This document shows, piece by piece, positions 26,502-34,866 of a stretch of DNA of 59,425 nt; position 1 is the first letter of the stretch; every line of letters begins with the position of its first letter. The notes below the pieces were generated by a model. That model saw only the letters and a program-made list of their open reading frames with translations. It had not been told where the DNA came from and made no database searches. The translations under genes and the position numbers were made by a program. Source of the DNA: Geoalkalibacter ferrihydriticus DSM 17813 (GTDB lineage: Bacteria > Desulfobacterota > Desulfuromonadia > Desulfuromonadales > Geoalkalibacteraceae); contig NZ_JWJD01000001.1 in NCBI RefSeq assembly GCF_000820505.1, positions 390,140 through 449,564 on the forward strand. The letters are read 5' to 3'.

Positions 26502-26918
26502 TCAGGCGTTATTTTGCGGGGGGATGAAGCGTTCGAGATAAACTTCGGGGATATAAACGACGATGTCGAAAAAACGGCGCTGGGAAGAAAAAACAAAGGG
26601 TGAAACGATTAGCGGCTGTCCAATCCTGAAATCGTGACTGTGATGTCCGTGAACGCCGCAGCATTCGGAGTCGCTGTGCGAGTGATGGCTGTGGCCGTGA
26701 TGGTGCAATGAAGAGTGAGATTCGCAACGAGAGGCAAAATCGAAATCAATGCGGGCGGCCCCCGAAATCATCTCCTCAGCCGCATGGCTGCCGAAAAGAA
26801 AGCCGTTGGCAGAAAAGAGGAAGGTCAGCAACACAATGCCGGAGATGATCGAGCTATGAAGGGGGGTTCTGATCAACAGCCCGGACTCCCAGTGAATTTC
26901 GCACACTTTATCCAACAA
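26502..26918 (-). CDS. Secreted or membrane-linked His-rich protein
   Basis: About 138 residues with a hydrophobic N-terminal segment (SIISGIVLLTFLFSANGFLFG) that should act as a signal or anchor. A dense His cluster near residues 65-95 (HSSLHHHGHSHHSHSDSE, then CCGVHGHHSHD) looks like a metal-binding site. The C-terminus resembles an outer, uncharged tail (PLIVSPFVFSSQRRFFD). The start is uncertain, because only TTG or GTG codons are available and no clear ribosome binding site is seen. The position upstream of the HupE gene supports a metal-binding or metal-sensing role. Confidence 0.65.
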   Translation of the reverse strand: MLDKVCEIHWESGLLIRTPLHSSIISGIVLLTFLFSANGFLFGSHAAEEMISGAARIDFDFASRCESHSSLHHHGHSHHSHSDSECCGVHGHHSHDFRIGQPLIVSPFVFSSQRRFFDIVVYIPEVYLERFIPPQNNA

Positions 26919-26978
26919 TGTGAACGGTCGTCAAGCGATTCTCCGGCCCCTCAACATGCCGCCGAGAAGAATGCCCAT

Positions 26979-27004
26979 TGTCCAAAAAACCGGTTCCGCT
27001 ACAG
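26979..27004. repeat. 26-base direct repeat, left copy
   Basis: The sequence starts TGTCCAAAAAACCGG and ends CCGCTACAG. It matches the copy at 28345-28370 in the same orientation with one difference. It abuts the stop codon of the fic gene. It may be an attachment-type site or a solo insertion-sequence end (it begins TG and ends in CA plus G). Confidence 0.85.
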
Positions 27005-27005
27005 C

Positions 27006-28118
27006 TCATAGCGTCGGATACGGGGGGAATTGGTTACTGTCCTGCGACATCAGTCGCACCAGCTTCGTATGCATGAATAGTTTCTCCTTGCCGGCGGACT
27101 TTTCTTCCAGTACGCCAATATCCACCAGATGTTTCAGGTAAACCGAGGCCGTTTGCCGTTTGGCGATATCCCGCTCCGCCAGCGAGCTGATGCGGCAATA
27201 GGGTTGTTCGAAGAGCATTTGCATCAACTCGTGGCTGTATATCTTGGGGAGCTGCTCTTTGACGTAGTGCGAGGTTTGCTCCATCAACCCCCGCACGGCA
27301 GCAATTTTCAGACAGGTCCAGCGCGATACCTGCTCGACTCCTTCGAGCATGAACAGGATCCACTCCTGCCACTGATCCTCCCGTGTCACCTGGGTCAACA
27401 AACGGTAGTACGCCGATTTGTTCTGCACGATATAGCGGCTCAGATAGAGTATCGGCAGGGGCAACAGCCCCTGTTCGATCAGATACAAGACATTGAGGAT
27501 ACGCCCGGTGCGGCCATTGCCATCGTAAAAGGGATGAATGGCCTCAAACTGGTAGTGGCTGATGGCCATCTTGATCAGCGGGTCCAGATCGTCTTCGGCG
27601 TGGACAAAGCGCTCCCAGTTGCTCAGCAGATCGCGGACGACAATTTCGCCTTCAGGCGGCGTGTAGATCACCTCGCCCGTAGCCTGATTGCCAATGACGG
27701 TTCCCGGTAACCGGCGCAGCTCCATGGCCTGATTCTTCAGGGTGCTACAGACCTCGATGGCGGTTGCGGTGGACAGGGGCCGGTCCCGCAGTTGCCTGAA
27801 CCCCTGGTACAGGGCGGTACGGTAACGCAGCGCCTCCCGGGTGGCCGCATCGGCCTCGCTCTCCCGCTGGGCGTGGCGGAACAGCTTGTCGGTGGTAGTC
27901 AGGATATTCTCGATTTCCGAGCTGTCCTTGGCTTCCAGCATCGGCAGCAGGTTGATCAACAGGCCCTGATCCGGCAGCAATTCCCCCGCCTGCTTAAGCT
28001 CGGCAAGTGCGGCGCGAGCCGCGATACAGGCTTTAAGAATCGTTCGGGTTTCGACCGCTTCCACCGGGGGTGGCAGGGGCGGAAGGGCGTTGTAGGGTTG
28101 ATCCGGTTGCCATTTCAT
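27006..28118 (-). CDS. Fic-domain protein with N-terminal inhibitory helix and C-terminal wHTH
   Basis: Adenylyltransferase-type protein of 370 residues. The catalytic motif HPFYDGNGRTGR lies at residues 195-206 and matches HxFx(D/E)GNGRxxR. The autoinhibitory motif S-x3-E-N appears at residues 66-71 (SSEIEN), so this is a class II Fic protein. The N-terminal MKWQPDQPYNALPPLPP is typical of these proteins, and the C-terminus has a winged-helix-like stretch (QTASVYLKHLVDIGVLEEK) that could bind DNA. I chose the ATG at 28118; an earlier start would run through the operator region. The gene is flanked by a direct repeat and preceded by an operator array, which suggests self-regulation. Confidence 0.93.
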   Translation of the reverse strand: MKWQPDQPYNALPPLPPPVEAVETRTILKACIAARAALAELKQAGELLPDQGLLINLLPMLEAKDSSEIENILTTTDKLFRHAQRESEADAATREALRYRTALYQGFRQLRDRPLSTATAIEVCSTLKNQAMELRRLPGTVIGNQATGEVIYTPPEGEIVVRDLLSNWERFVHAEDDLDPLIKMAISHYQFEAIHPFYDGNGRTGRILNVLYLIEQGLLPLPILYLSRYIVQNKSAYYRLLTQVTREDQWQEWILFMLEGVEQVSRWTCLKIAAVRGLMEQTSHYVKEQLPKIYSHELMQMLFEQPYCRISSLAERDIAKRQTASVYLKHLVDIGVLEEKSAGKEKLFMHTKLVRLMSQDSNQFPPYPTL

Positions 28119-28138
28119 CTTTGCAAATCCGCCTTTTA

Positions 28139-28269
28139 TCGACACATAGTGGGTGATAGGCCCAAGATATGTCGAGGATATCGACATGTCAACCATTCAA
28201 TGTCGAAACAATTTAATTCTATCGACACAAGAGGGGCCTGCGCCCGGTTGATGTCGACGGCATCGACAT
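28139..28269. promoter_or_regulatory. Operator array of TCGACAT/ATGTCGA sites upstream of fic
   Basis: Two perfect inverted repeats ATGTCGA-N5-TCGACAT lie at 28169-28187 and 28251-28269, exactly 82 bases apart. Further half-sites occur at 28139-28144, 28200-28206 and 28222-28227. This 131-base stretch holds seven half-sites in the 5' region of fic. The repeat spacing is close to eight helical turns. The winged-helix C-terminus of the Fic protein is a natural candidate binder. The wider gap 28119-28454 contains no gene. Confidence 0.7.
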
Positions 28270-28344
28270 GAGCAGGCGGGCGCGTCGAGAAAAACCAATT
28301 CAAATCGCCCTATGAAATCCGTCATGTGGTGTAGGCTTAACTTG

Positions 28345-28370
28345 TGTCCAAGAAACCGGTTCCGCTACAG
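28345..28370. repeat. 26-base direct repeat, right copy
   Basis: One base differs from the copy at 26979-27004. It lies about 85 bases from the 3' end of tRNA-Asn, with a run of GGGGGA-like direct repeats (ATGGGGGA, TTGGGGGA) beside it at 28375-28395. Together the two copies bound the fic gene and its operators in a 1.4-kb unit. Confidence 0.85.
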
Positions 28371-28414
28371 TTTTATGGGGGAGAGTTTTGGGGGACAAAA
28401 ACGGAGATAGCGAC

Positions 28415-28447
28415 AAAAGGCCGATTTCCTTAAGGAAATCGGCCTTT
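28415..28447 (-). terminator. Terminator downstream of tRNA-Asn
   Basis: AAAGGCCGATTTCC and GGAAATCGGCCTTT form a perfect 14-base stem with a TTAA loop, ending in T residues on the minus strand. Confidence 0.85.
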
Positions 28448-28454
28448 GATTGTT

Positions 28455-28530
28455 TGGCTCCCCGGGCCGGACTCGAACCAGCGACAAGGCGGTTAACAGC
28501 CGCCTGCTCTACCAACTGAGCTACCGGGGA
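28455..28530 (-). tRNA. tRNA-Asn (anticodon GTT)
   Basis: A 76-base minus-strand gene with a 7-bp acceptor stem (TCCCCGG/CCGGGGA) and the D-arm AGCTCAGTTGGTAGAGC. The anticodon arm GGCGG-CTGTTAA-CCGCC gives anticodon GTT, the T-arm contains TTCGAGT, and CCA is encoded. A terminator follows and the fic cassette lies beyond it, so this tRNA may mark an integration hot spot. Confidence 0.97.
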
Positions 28531-28624
28531 ATGGGTTTGTCTCGAGCCTTGGCTTGAAACGAGTTGCTTTATACACTTTTCACTTGCGACAAGTCAAGGG
28601 AAAATCCCGATCTTTTACCGCCGC

Positions 28625-29215
28625 TCAGCGCCGACCTTTCTGCAGATCGAGCAGAATCAGTTTAGCCACGGACTTGAGTGTTTCAAATACACCTTCGCCG
28701 GTCAGGGCGCAAGCCTCAAAATCAGGAATCCCATCGGGATTGAGAAGGTTGCGCAGTTCTTCCAAAGAGCTGACATTGGCCAGATCGCGCTTATTGTACT
28801 GCATGACAAAAGGCAATTTTTCCAGCATCAGCCCTTGCTCTTCAAGGTTGTAGCGCAGATTTTCGAGGCTTTCGATATTGGCGTCGAGACGCTCTTCCTG
28901 GGAGTCAGCCACAAAAACCACCCCGTCGACTCCTTTGAGAATGAGCTTGCGCGAGGCGTCGTAAAACACCTGTCCAGGGACTGTGTAGAGGTGAAAGCGC
29001 ACCTTGAAGCCGCGAATCTCCCCGAGCGCCAGGGGCAGAAAGTCAAAGAACAGGGTACGCTCGGTTTCGGTAGCCAGGCTGATCATCTTGCCTTTGGCCT
29101 CCGGGGCGGTTTTCTGGTAGATGTGTTGCAGGTTGGCGGTTTTCCCGCATAAACCGGGCCCGTAATAGACGATTTTGCAATTGATTTCGCGCGAGGCGTA
29201 GTTGATGAAGGACAT
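28625..29215 (-). CDS. mglA: Ras-like GTPase MglA
   Basis: Small GTPase that controls polarity and, in Myxococcus, motility reversals. The 196-residue product has the P-loop [14 protein letters not shown] near residues 18-31, the G2 region around TLFFDFLPL, the [13 protein letters not shown] switch II region and an NKRDL guanine-specificity motif. mglB, the probable GAP partner, starts 12 bases upstream. The pair probably sets the polarity of pili or the flagellum. A weak AGGAGG-like site precedes the ATG. Confidence 0.95.
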   Translation of the reverse strand: MSFINYASREINCKIVYYGPGLCGKTANLQHIYQKTAPEAKGKMISLATETERTLFFDFLPLALGEIRGFKVRFHLYTVPGQVFYDASRKLILKGVDGVVFVADSQEERLDANIESLENLRYNLEEQGLMLEKLPFVMQYNKRDLANVSSLEELRNLLNPDGIPDFEACALTGEGVFETLKSVAKLILLDLQKGRR

Positions 29216-29227
29216 GCGGCACGCCTC

Positions 29228-29725
29228 CTAGCGAAAGAGATTGTCGATGTCGTCATCGGTGATCTCGGCAAAGGGACTGCCAAGACCGCCGCGCTTTTCG
29301 GCTTCAGCGGTTTTTTGCGCAAGATCGGCAAAAATCTGATCAAGGTCGCGACTGGCGCGCTTGACACGCAGACGCACCAATCCCAGAGAGCTGCGCTGAT
29401 CGAAGATCACCACCAGAATGACGCGACCCCCGACGATGGAAATGTGCAGATTGTCCTTTTCCCCTTCGTGGAAGAGGATGGAGAATTCCTTTTCGCCGAT
29501 GAGCTTAGCGAGTCCGCCGGTGGCAGCTATGTTGCCGGCGGTCAAGGAGGCAAGACTGGTCGTATCGAGTTGCGCGGTCTCGCCGACAGACGAAATGAGC
29601 TGACCATTTTTGTCAACCAGGAAGATGACCTTGGAATTGGAGTCATGCCGCAACTTCTCGATGACGGCATTGATGTTCTCAAGCTCCTCATCGTACATGA
29701 CAAAGGGAGACTGGGGTCCGAACAT
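29228..29725 (-). CDS. mglB: Roadblock/LC7 domain protein MglB
   Basis: GTPase-activating partner of MglA. The 165-residue product has the Roadblock core (VIFLVDKNGQLISSVG, LASLTAGNIAATGGLAKLIG) and an acidic helical tail. I chose the ATG at 29725 (MFGPQSPF) with AAGGAGC upstream; later ATG codons remain possible. It is cotranscribed with mglA. Confidence 0.9.
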   Translation of the reverse strand: MFGPQSPFVMYDEELENINAVIEKLRHDSNSKVIFLVDKNGQLISSVGETAQLDTTSLASLTAGNIAATGGLAKLIGEKEFSILFHEGEKDNLHISIVGGRVILVVIFDQRSSLGLVRLRVKRASRDLDQIFADLAQKTAEAEKRGGLGSPFAEITDDDIDNLFR

Positions 29726-29835
29726 GTTCGCCTTGCTCCTTACTGGGGTTGGCATGCCAGGCTGTTATAGCATCGCAAAGATCTGATATCAAGAATCCCT
29801 GAGTTTCCAAAAGGAGCTGCAATTAATAGGCCGCA

Positions 29836-29875
29836 AAACAGCAAACCCCCGGTTCCCACCGGGGGTTTGCTGTTT
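29836..29875 (-). terminator. Terminator of the pyruvate oxidoreductase gene
   Basis: AACAGCAAACCCCCGGT pairs with ACCGGGGGTTTGCTGTT around a GGGA-like loop, followed by T residues on the minus strand. This is a 17-base perfect stem. Confidence 0.92.
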
Positions 29876-29902
29876 GAGCTGAACTATCCTGTCATAAAGC
29901 GC

Positions 29903-32900
29903 TTACTTTGCGCCCCAATCGGTCTGCATTTCGGCCAGCTTCTTGTAAAGCTCAAAACGGCTGGCGGTGAAGCGATTGGCCTTCTCCATGAGCATGGCCG
30001 AGGCTTCGGGGTTGGACTTTTTGAGGACGCGGTATCGGTTTTCCACCGAGGCATAATCCTCAAAGGAGATCGTGGAATCCTTGCTGTCGAGCTGCAAGGG
30101 ATTCTTGTCTTCCGCGGCGCGGCGGGGGTCGAAGCGGAACAGCGGCCAATGGCCGGAGTTAACGGCCTTTTTACAGTTCTCGATACCGCTGTCCATGGCG
30201 ATACCGTGGGCAATACAGTGGCTGTAGGCCAAGATGATCGACGGACCATCGTAGGCATCGGCTTCAATGAAAGCCTTGACGCACTGGGCCGGGTTGGCCA
30301 ACGAAACCTTGGCGACATAGATATTGCCGTAGGTCATGGAGATCAGTCCCAGGTCCTTCTTGGGCATGCGCTTGCCGCCGGCGGCAAACTGGGCGACAGC
30401 ACCCAAGGGTGTCGCCTTGGAGGCCTGACCGCCAGTATTAGAGTAAACCTCGGTGTCAAGCACCAGGACATTAACATTCTCCCCCGAGGCGAGCACATGG
30501 TCGAGGCCGCCGTAGCCGATGTCGTAGGCCCAGCCGTCACCGCCGACGATCCACACCGACTTTTTCACCAGGTAGTCGGCTACCGACAGCAGATTTTGCG
30601 CATCGGCATCGTTGCACTGGGAAAGAAGGGTTTTAAGCTGATCAACGCGCGCGCGCTGCTCCTCGATGGCCTCCTGGGTCGACTGGTCGGCATCCTTAAT
30701 CGCGGCAAACAGCGCATCCTGACCTTTGCAGGCGCTGCAATCGCAGCTGGCGATGCGGTCCAGCAACTCCAGTGCATAGGTGTTGAATTTGTCGACGGCT
30801 AGGCGCATGCCATAGCCGAATTCGGCATTGTCCTCGAACAGCGAGTTGCTCCAAGTCGGGCCACGGCCATCGGCGCGCTTGGTGAAGGGCGTGGTGGGCA
30901 AGTTGCCGCAGTAGATTGAGGTACAACCGGTTGCATTGGCGATCATCATGCGGTCGCCGAACAACTGGCTGGCCAGCTTGATGAAGGGTGTTTCGCCGCA
31001 GCCGGCGCAGGCCCCGGAGAACTCGAAGAGTGGCCGGAGCAACTGGGTACCCTTGAGGGTGGCGCGGTTGACGAGCGCCGCATCGGTTTCGGGAAGACTC
31101 AGGAAAAAGTCCCAGTTCTTCGCTTCCTCGGCGCGCAGAGGCGCCTGGAATTTCATGTTGATGGCCTTGTGCTTGGGATCTTCTTTGCTCTTGGCCGGGC
31201 AATTGTAGACGCAGGCGCCGCAGCCGGTGCAGTCTTCGGGTGCCACCTGCAGGGTGAACTTCTTGCCCTCCAGGCCCTTGCCGCGCGCTTCGGTTGACTT
31301 GAAGGTCGCAGGGGCGCCGTCCAGCTTGTCGCCTTCGTAGATTTTCATGCGGATAGTGGCATGGGGACAGACAAAGGAGCAGATCCCGCACTGAATGCAC
31401 AGCTCCTCGTCCCACACGGGAATGTTGACGGCGATGTTGCGCTTTTCCCACTTGGCGGTGTCGGTGGGGAAGGTGCCGTCAGCGGGCATTGCGGAGATGG
31501 GCAGCTGATCGCCCTTGCCGTCGATAATGGGTCCGATGGTATTGCGCACGAAATCAGGCGCTTCGGCGCCCAAGCCGCTCTTCATGCCGATAGAGCTGGT
31601 GGCCTGGGCGGGCACCGCCACTTCCTCGATGTTGTTGGCGCCGGCATCCACCGCCAGGAAGTTCATGTTGACGACCTTCTCGCCGGCCTTGCCGTAACTG
31701 GCGACGATGGCCTCCTTGATCTGCTCTTCGGCTTGCGCAAAGGGGATGATGTTGGAGATTTTGAAGAAGGCGGTCTGCATGATGACGTTGATGCGCGCGC
31801 CCAGCCCGATCTTCTCGCCCAGATGCACGGCATCGATCACGTAGAACTTGAGCTTCTTGTCGATGATGCGCTTCTGCACCTCAAGGGGCAGGTTTTCCCA
31901 CACCTCATCCTTGTTGAAGGGGCTGTTGAGCAGGAAGGTCGCGCCCTGCTTGGCGTTCTTGAGCATGTCGAACTTCTCAAGGAAGGCAAAGTTGTGGCAG
32001 GCGACGAAATCGGCGGTCTGCACCAGATAGGGCGCGCGGATTTCCTTCATGCCGAAACGCAGGTGCGAGGTGGTCATGCTGCCGGCCTTCTTGGAATCGT
32101 AGACAAAATAGGCCTGCACGTTGTTGTCGGTGGTCTCGCCGATGATCTTGATGGAGTTCTTGTTGGCGCCCACGGTGCCGTCGGAACCCAGGCCGAAGAA
32201 CATGGCCTGATAGATGCCTTCGTGGGAAACCTTGAAGTCGGGATCGTAATCAAGACTTGCGTTGGTGACATCGTCCTTGATGCCGACGATGAAATGGTTC
32301 TTGGGCTTGGCGCCGGCCAGATTGTCGAAGATCGCTTTAGCCATGCCCGGGGAGAATTCGTAGGAGCCCAGGCCGTAGCGGCCACCGACGATGACCGGAT
32401 AGCCCTTGAACTGGACTTTCTGATCGGCCATGGCTTCGCCGATGGCGGTGCGCACCAGTTGATAGAGAGGCTCTCCCAGGGAGCCGGGCTCTTTCGTGCG
32501 GTCCATGACGGCGATGGATTTGACCGTCTTGGGCAGGCAATCCACCAGGCCATCGACCGGGAAAGGGTTGAACATGCGAATTTTGAGCACGCCGACCTTC
32601 TCGCCCTTGGAAACCAGGTATTCCACCAATTCGTGAACCGTGTCGGCACCTGAGCCCATGACCACCACGACGCGCTCGGCGTCGGGAGCGCCCACGTAGT
32701 CAACCAGCTTGTACTGGCGACCGGTGATGCCGGCGAACTTGTCCATCTGCGTCTGCAGGATACCGGGGAAAGCATCATAATACTTGTTGACGGTCTCGCG
32801 GCCCTGGAAATAAACGTCCGGGTTCTGGGCGGTGCCGCGCAGCACAGGATGATCGGGCGACAGCGCGCGGGCGCGGTGGGCGCGCACCAACTCGTCATCG

Positions 32901-33484
32901 ATCATCTGCTTCATGTCGTCGTTGGAGAGTTCATGCACCTTCTGCACTTCGTGGGAGGTGCGAAAGCCGTCAAAGTAGTGCAGAACCGGAATACGCGACT
33001 CCAGCGTAACAGCCTGGGAGATACAGGCGAAGTCCATGACTTCCTGCACGTTGTTGGAGGCGAGCATGCCCCAGCCGGTCTGGCGGCAGGCCATGACGTC
33101 GGAATGATCGCCGAAGATCGACAGGCCCTGGGCGGCAATGGCGCGCGCCGAGACATGAAAGACCGTGGGGGTAAGCTCACCGGCGATCTTGTACATGTTG
33201 GGGATCATCAGCAGCAAGCCCTGGGAGGCGGTAAAGGTGGTGGTCAGCGCGCCACCTTGCAAAGCGCCGTGCACCGCGCCGGCGGCGCCGCCTTCGGATT
33301 GCAGCTCGACAACCTTGGGCACCGTACCCCAGATGTTTTTCTGGCCCACCGCACTCTTGGCATCGCAGATTTCACCCATGACCGACGAAGGGGTAATGGG
33401 ATAGATCGCACACACCTCGTTGGTGGCGTGCGCCACATGCGCAGCCGCGGTGTTTCCGTCAATAGTCACCATCTTTTTGGACAT
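29903..33484 (-). CDS. nifJ: Pyruvate:ferredoxin (flavodoxin) oxidoreductase, single chain
   Basis: Homodimeric enzyme that makes acetyl-CoA, CO2 and reduced ferredoxin from pyruvate, or the reverse. The 1193-residue product joins all domains: the N-terminal pyrimidine-binding domain (TIDGNTAAAHVAHATNEV), two 4Fe-4S motifs near residues 696-709 (CIQCGICSFVCP) and 750-763 (CTGCGACVYNCP), a CAGCGETPF cluster ligand region and the TPP site GDGWAYDIGYGGLDHV near 980. GGAGGAG precedes the ATG at 33484; a 53-codon in-frame extension upstream looks untranslated. It stands alone with its own terminator. The lactate module above would feed pyruvate to it. Confidence 0.97.
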   Translation of the reverse strand: MSKKMVTIDGNTAAAHVAHATNEVCAIYPITPSSVMGEICDAKSAVGQKNIWGTVPKVVELQSEGGAAGAVHGALQGGALTTTFTASQGLLLMIPNMYKIAGELTPTVFHVSARAIAAQGLSIFGDHSDVMACRQTGWGMLASNNVQEVMDFACISQAVTLESRIPVLHYFDGFRTSHEVQKVHELSNDDMKQMIDDELVRAHRARALSPDHPVLRGTAQNPDVYFQGRETVNKYYDAFPGILQTQMDKFAGITGRQYKLVDYVGAPDAERVVVVMGSGADTVHELVEYLVSKGEKVGVLKIRMFNPFPVDGLVDCLPKTVKSIAVMDRTKEPGSLGEPLYQLVRTAIGEAMADQKVQFKGYPVIVGGRYGLGSYEFSPGMAKAIFDNLAGAKPKNHFIVGIKDDVTNASLDYDPDFKVSHEGIYQAMFFGLGSDGTVGANKNSIKIIGETTDNNVQAYFVYDSKKAGSMTTSHLRFGMKEIRAPYLVQTADFVACHNFAFLEKFDMLKNAKQGATFLLNSPFNKDEVWENLPLEVQKRIIDKKLKFYVIDAVHLGEKIGLGARINVIMQTAFFKISNIIPFAQAEEQIKEAIVASYGKAGEKVVNMNFLAVDAGANNIEEVAVPAQATSSIGMKSGLGAEAPDFVRNTIGPIIDGKGDQLPISAMPADGTFPTDTAKWEKRNIAVNIPVWDEELCIQCGICSFVCPHATIRMKIYEGDKLDGAPATFKSTEARGKGLEGKKFTLQVAPEDCTGCGACVYNCPAKSKEDPKHKAINMKFQAPLRAEEAKNWDFFLSLPETDAALVNRATLKGTQLLRPLFEFSGACAGCGETPFIKLASQLFGDRMMIANATGCTSIYCGNLPTTPFTKRADGRGPTWSNSLFEDNAEFGYGMRLAVDKFNTYALELLDRIASCDCSACKGQDALFAAIKDADQSTQEAIEEQRARVDQLKTLLSQCNDADAQNLLSVADYLVKKSVWIVGGDGWAYDIGYGGLDHVLASGENVNVLVLDTEVYSNTGGQASKATPLGAVAQFAAGGKRMPKKDLGLISMTYGNIYVAKVSLANPAQCVKAFIEADAYDGPSIILAYSHCIAHGIAMDSGIENCKKAVNSGHWPLFRFDPRRAAEDKNPLQLDSKDSTISFEDYASVENRYRVLKKSNPEASAMLMEKANRFTASRFELYKKLAEMQTDWGAK

Positions 33485-33658
33485 TGAAGCTCCTCCTTTA
33501 GGTTGGATCACTGGCTGAATCGGTCGCACCGCGAATCCCTGCGGCCGAAAGGGAAAGAAAACAGCTGGAGCATTTAAAAAGCATGCCGGCAATTCGCACC
33601 GACACGAAAAAAAAGAGTATACGAAAAAGGGTGAAAAAAACAACCGCTGCCGGGGATC

Positions 33659-34252
33659 TTACAGCTCACGCCTGCCCTCCACGGCACGATTGACCGTCGC
33701 CTCGTCGACAAATTCAAGGTCGCTGCCCATGGGAATACCATAAGCCAGACGCGTCACCCGGATGCCGCGCCCCTTGACCTGGTCGGCCAGATAAAGAGCC
33801 GTGGCTTCGCCCTCCACCGAAAAATTGGTGGCGACGACCACTTCCTCGACGCCCTCCAGGCGGGTCATCAACTCCGCCAGATGTAGATCTTCCGGACCCA
33901 TGCCATCGAGGGGGGAAAGAGCACCGTGCAGGACATGATAGCGGCCACGAAAAGAGCGGCTGCGCTCAATAGCGATCAAATCCTGAGGCTGCTCGACCAC
34001 GCACAACACACGATCATCCCGCGCGGGATCAACGCACAGGCGGCAGGGGTCTTGCTCAGTCAAGCTGAAGCAGCACGAACAAAAACGCACATTGCGCTTG
34101 ATTTCAGCAATCGCCGCCGCCAGAGCCTCGACCTCGGCCGCGGGGCGACGCAGCAGGTGAAACACCAGTCGAGCAGCCGTTTTCTTCCCAATTCCGGGAA
34201 GTTTCGACAGCTCGGCGACCAATCGCGCAAAAGACGGTATGGAGTCTAGCAT
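33659..34252 (-). CDS. recR: Recombination mediator RecR
   Basis: DNA-binding ring protein that helps RecF/RecO load RecA at gaps. The 197-residue product has the HhH region (LSKLPGIGKKTAARLVFHLL), a Cys4 zinc finger (CSCCFSLTEQDPCRLC), the Toprim domain (ATNFSVEGEATALYLADQV) and the C-terminal LAYGIPMGSDLEFVDEATV. It is the last gene of the dnaX-ebfC-recR cluster, with a 245-base gap to ebfC that contains only AT-rich DNA and a few weak inverted repeats. Confidence 0.97.
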   Translation of the reverse strand: MLDSIPSFARLVAELSKLPGIGKKTAARLVFHLLRRPAAEVEALAAAIAEIKRNVRFCSCCFSLTEQDPCRLCVDPARDDRVLCVVEQPQDLIAIERSRSFRGRYHVLHGALSPLDGMGPEDLHLAELMTRLEGVEEVVVATNFSVEGEATALYLADQVKGRGIRVTRLAYGIPMGSDLEFVDEATVNRAVEGRREL

Positions 34253-34497
34253 GCGTTCCGTTAAATTCCAAACTTTTTAAAATGGTGTTTTATTTTGTTT
34301 TAAGGGGATGAAAAAAATTTCTTCCCACTAAAACACAGTGGTCTGACCAAGCAAAAGTAATACCGTAAACGGAACTCATTGTAAACAGAATCCTGAAACC
34401 GGAAATCGCCACGCCCTGCCCGCCACAAAATGGGCCGACATCGGCCACTCCGGCCAATTTCAGTCGCCCAGTCGTGCCAAGAAACGGCTGCGGGGCC

Positions 34498-34812
34498 TCA
34501 GAACATCCCGGGGATGTTAAGGCCGCCGGTGATCTTGCCCATTTCTTCCTGCATCATTTCCTGGCTTTTCTTGAGAGCTTCGTTAGCCGCGGCCAGCACC
34601 AGATCCTGCAACATTTCGATGTCGTCGGGATCAACCACGTCCTTCTCGATTTTGAGCGCGACCAGTTGCTGCTTACCGTTGGCCACTGCTGTCACCATGC
34701 CGCCGCCGGAGCTGGCTTCGATGGTGCGCTCCGCAAGTTCTTCCTGCAAGCGCGCCATTTTCTGCTGCATCATTTGCGCTTGCTTCATAATGTTGCCCAA
34801 ACCCTTAGCCAT
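34498..34812 (-). CDS. ebfC: YbaB/EbfC family nucleoid-associated protein
   Basis: Small dimeric DNA-binding protein almost always found between dnaX and recR. The 104-residue product begins [19 protein letters not shown] and has the [20 protein letters not shown] core. AGGAGG precedes the ATG at 34812. The longer reading frame upstream has no ribosome binding site. Confidence 0.96.
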   Translation of the reverse strand: MAKGLGNIMKQAQMMQQKMARLQEELAERTIEASSGGGMVTAVANGKQQLVALKIEKDVVDPDDIEMLQDLVLAAANEALKKSQEMMQEEMGKITGGLNIPGMF

Positions 34813-34866
34813 GATCAATCCTCCTGAGACGGCCGTCACCGCGGCCGATATGGTTGACAAAATCGT

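Noticed and set aside
31361-32653. 430-codon frame antisense to the pyruvate oxidoreductase
   Set aside because: The sense strand has a complete oxidoreductase with all motifs; this frame has none.
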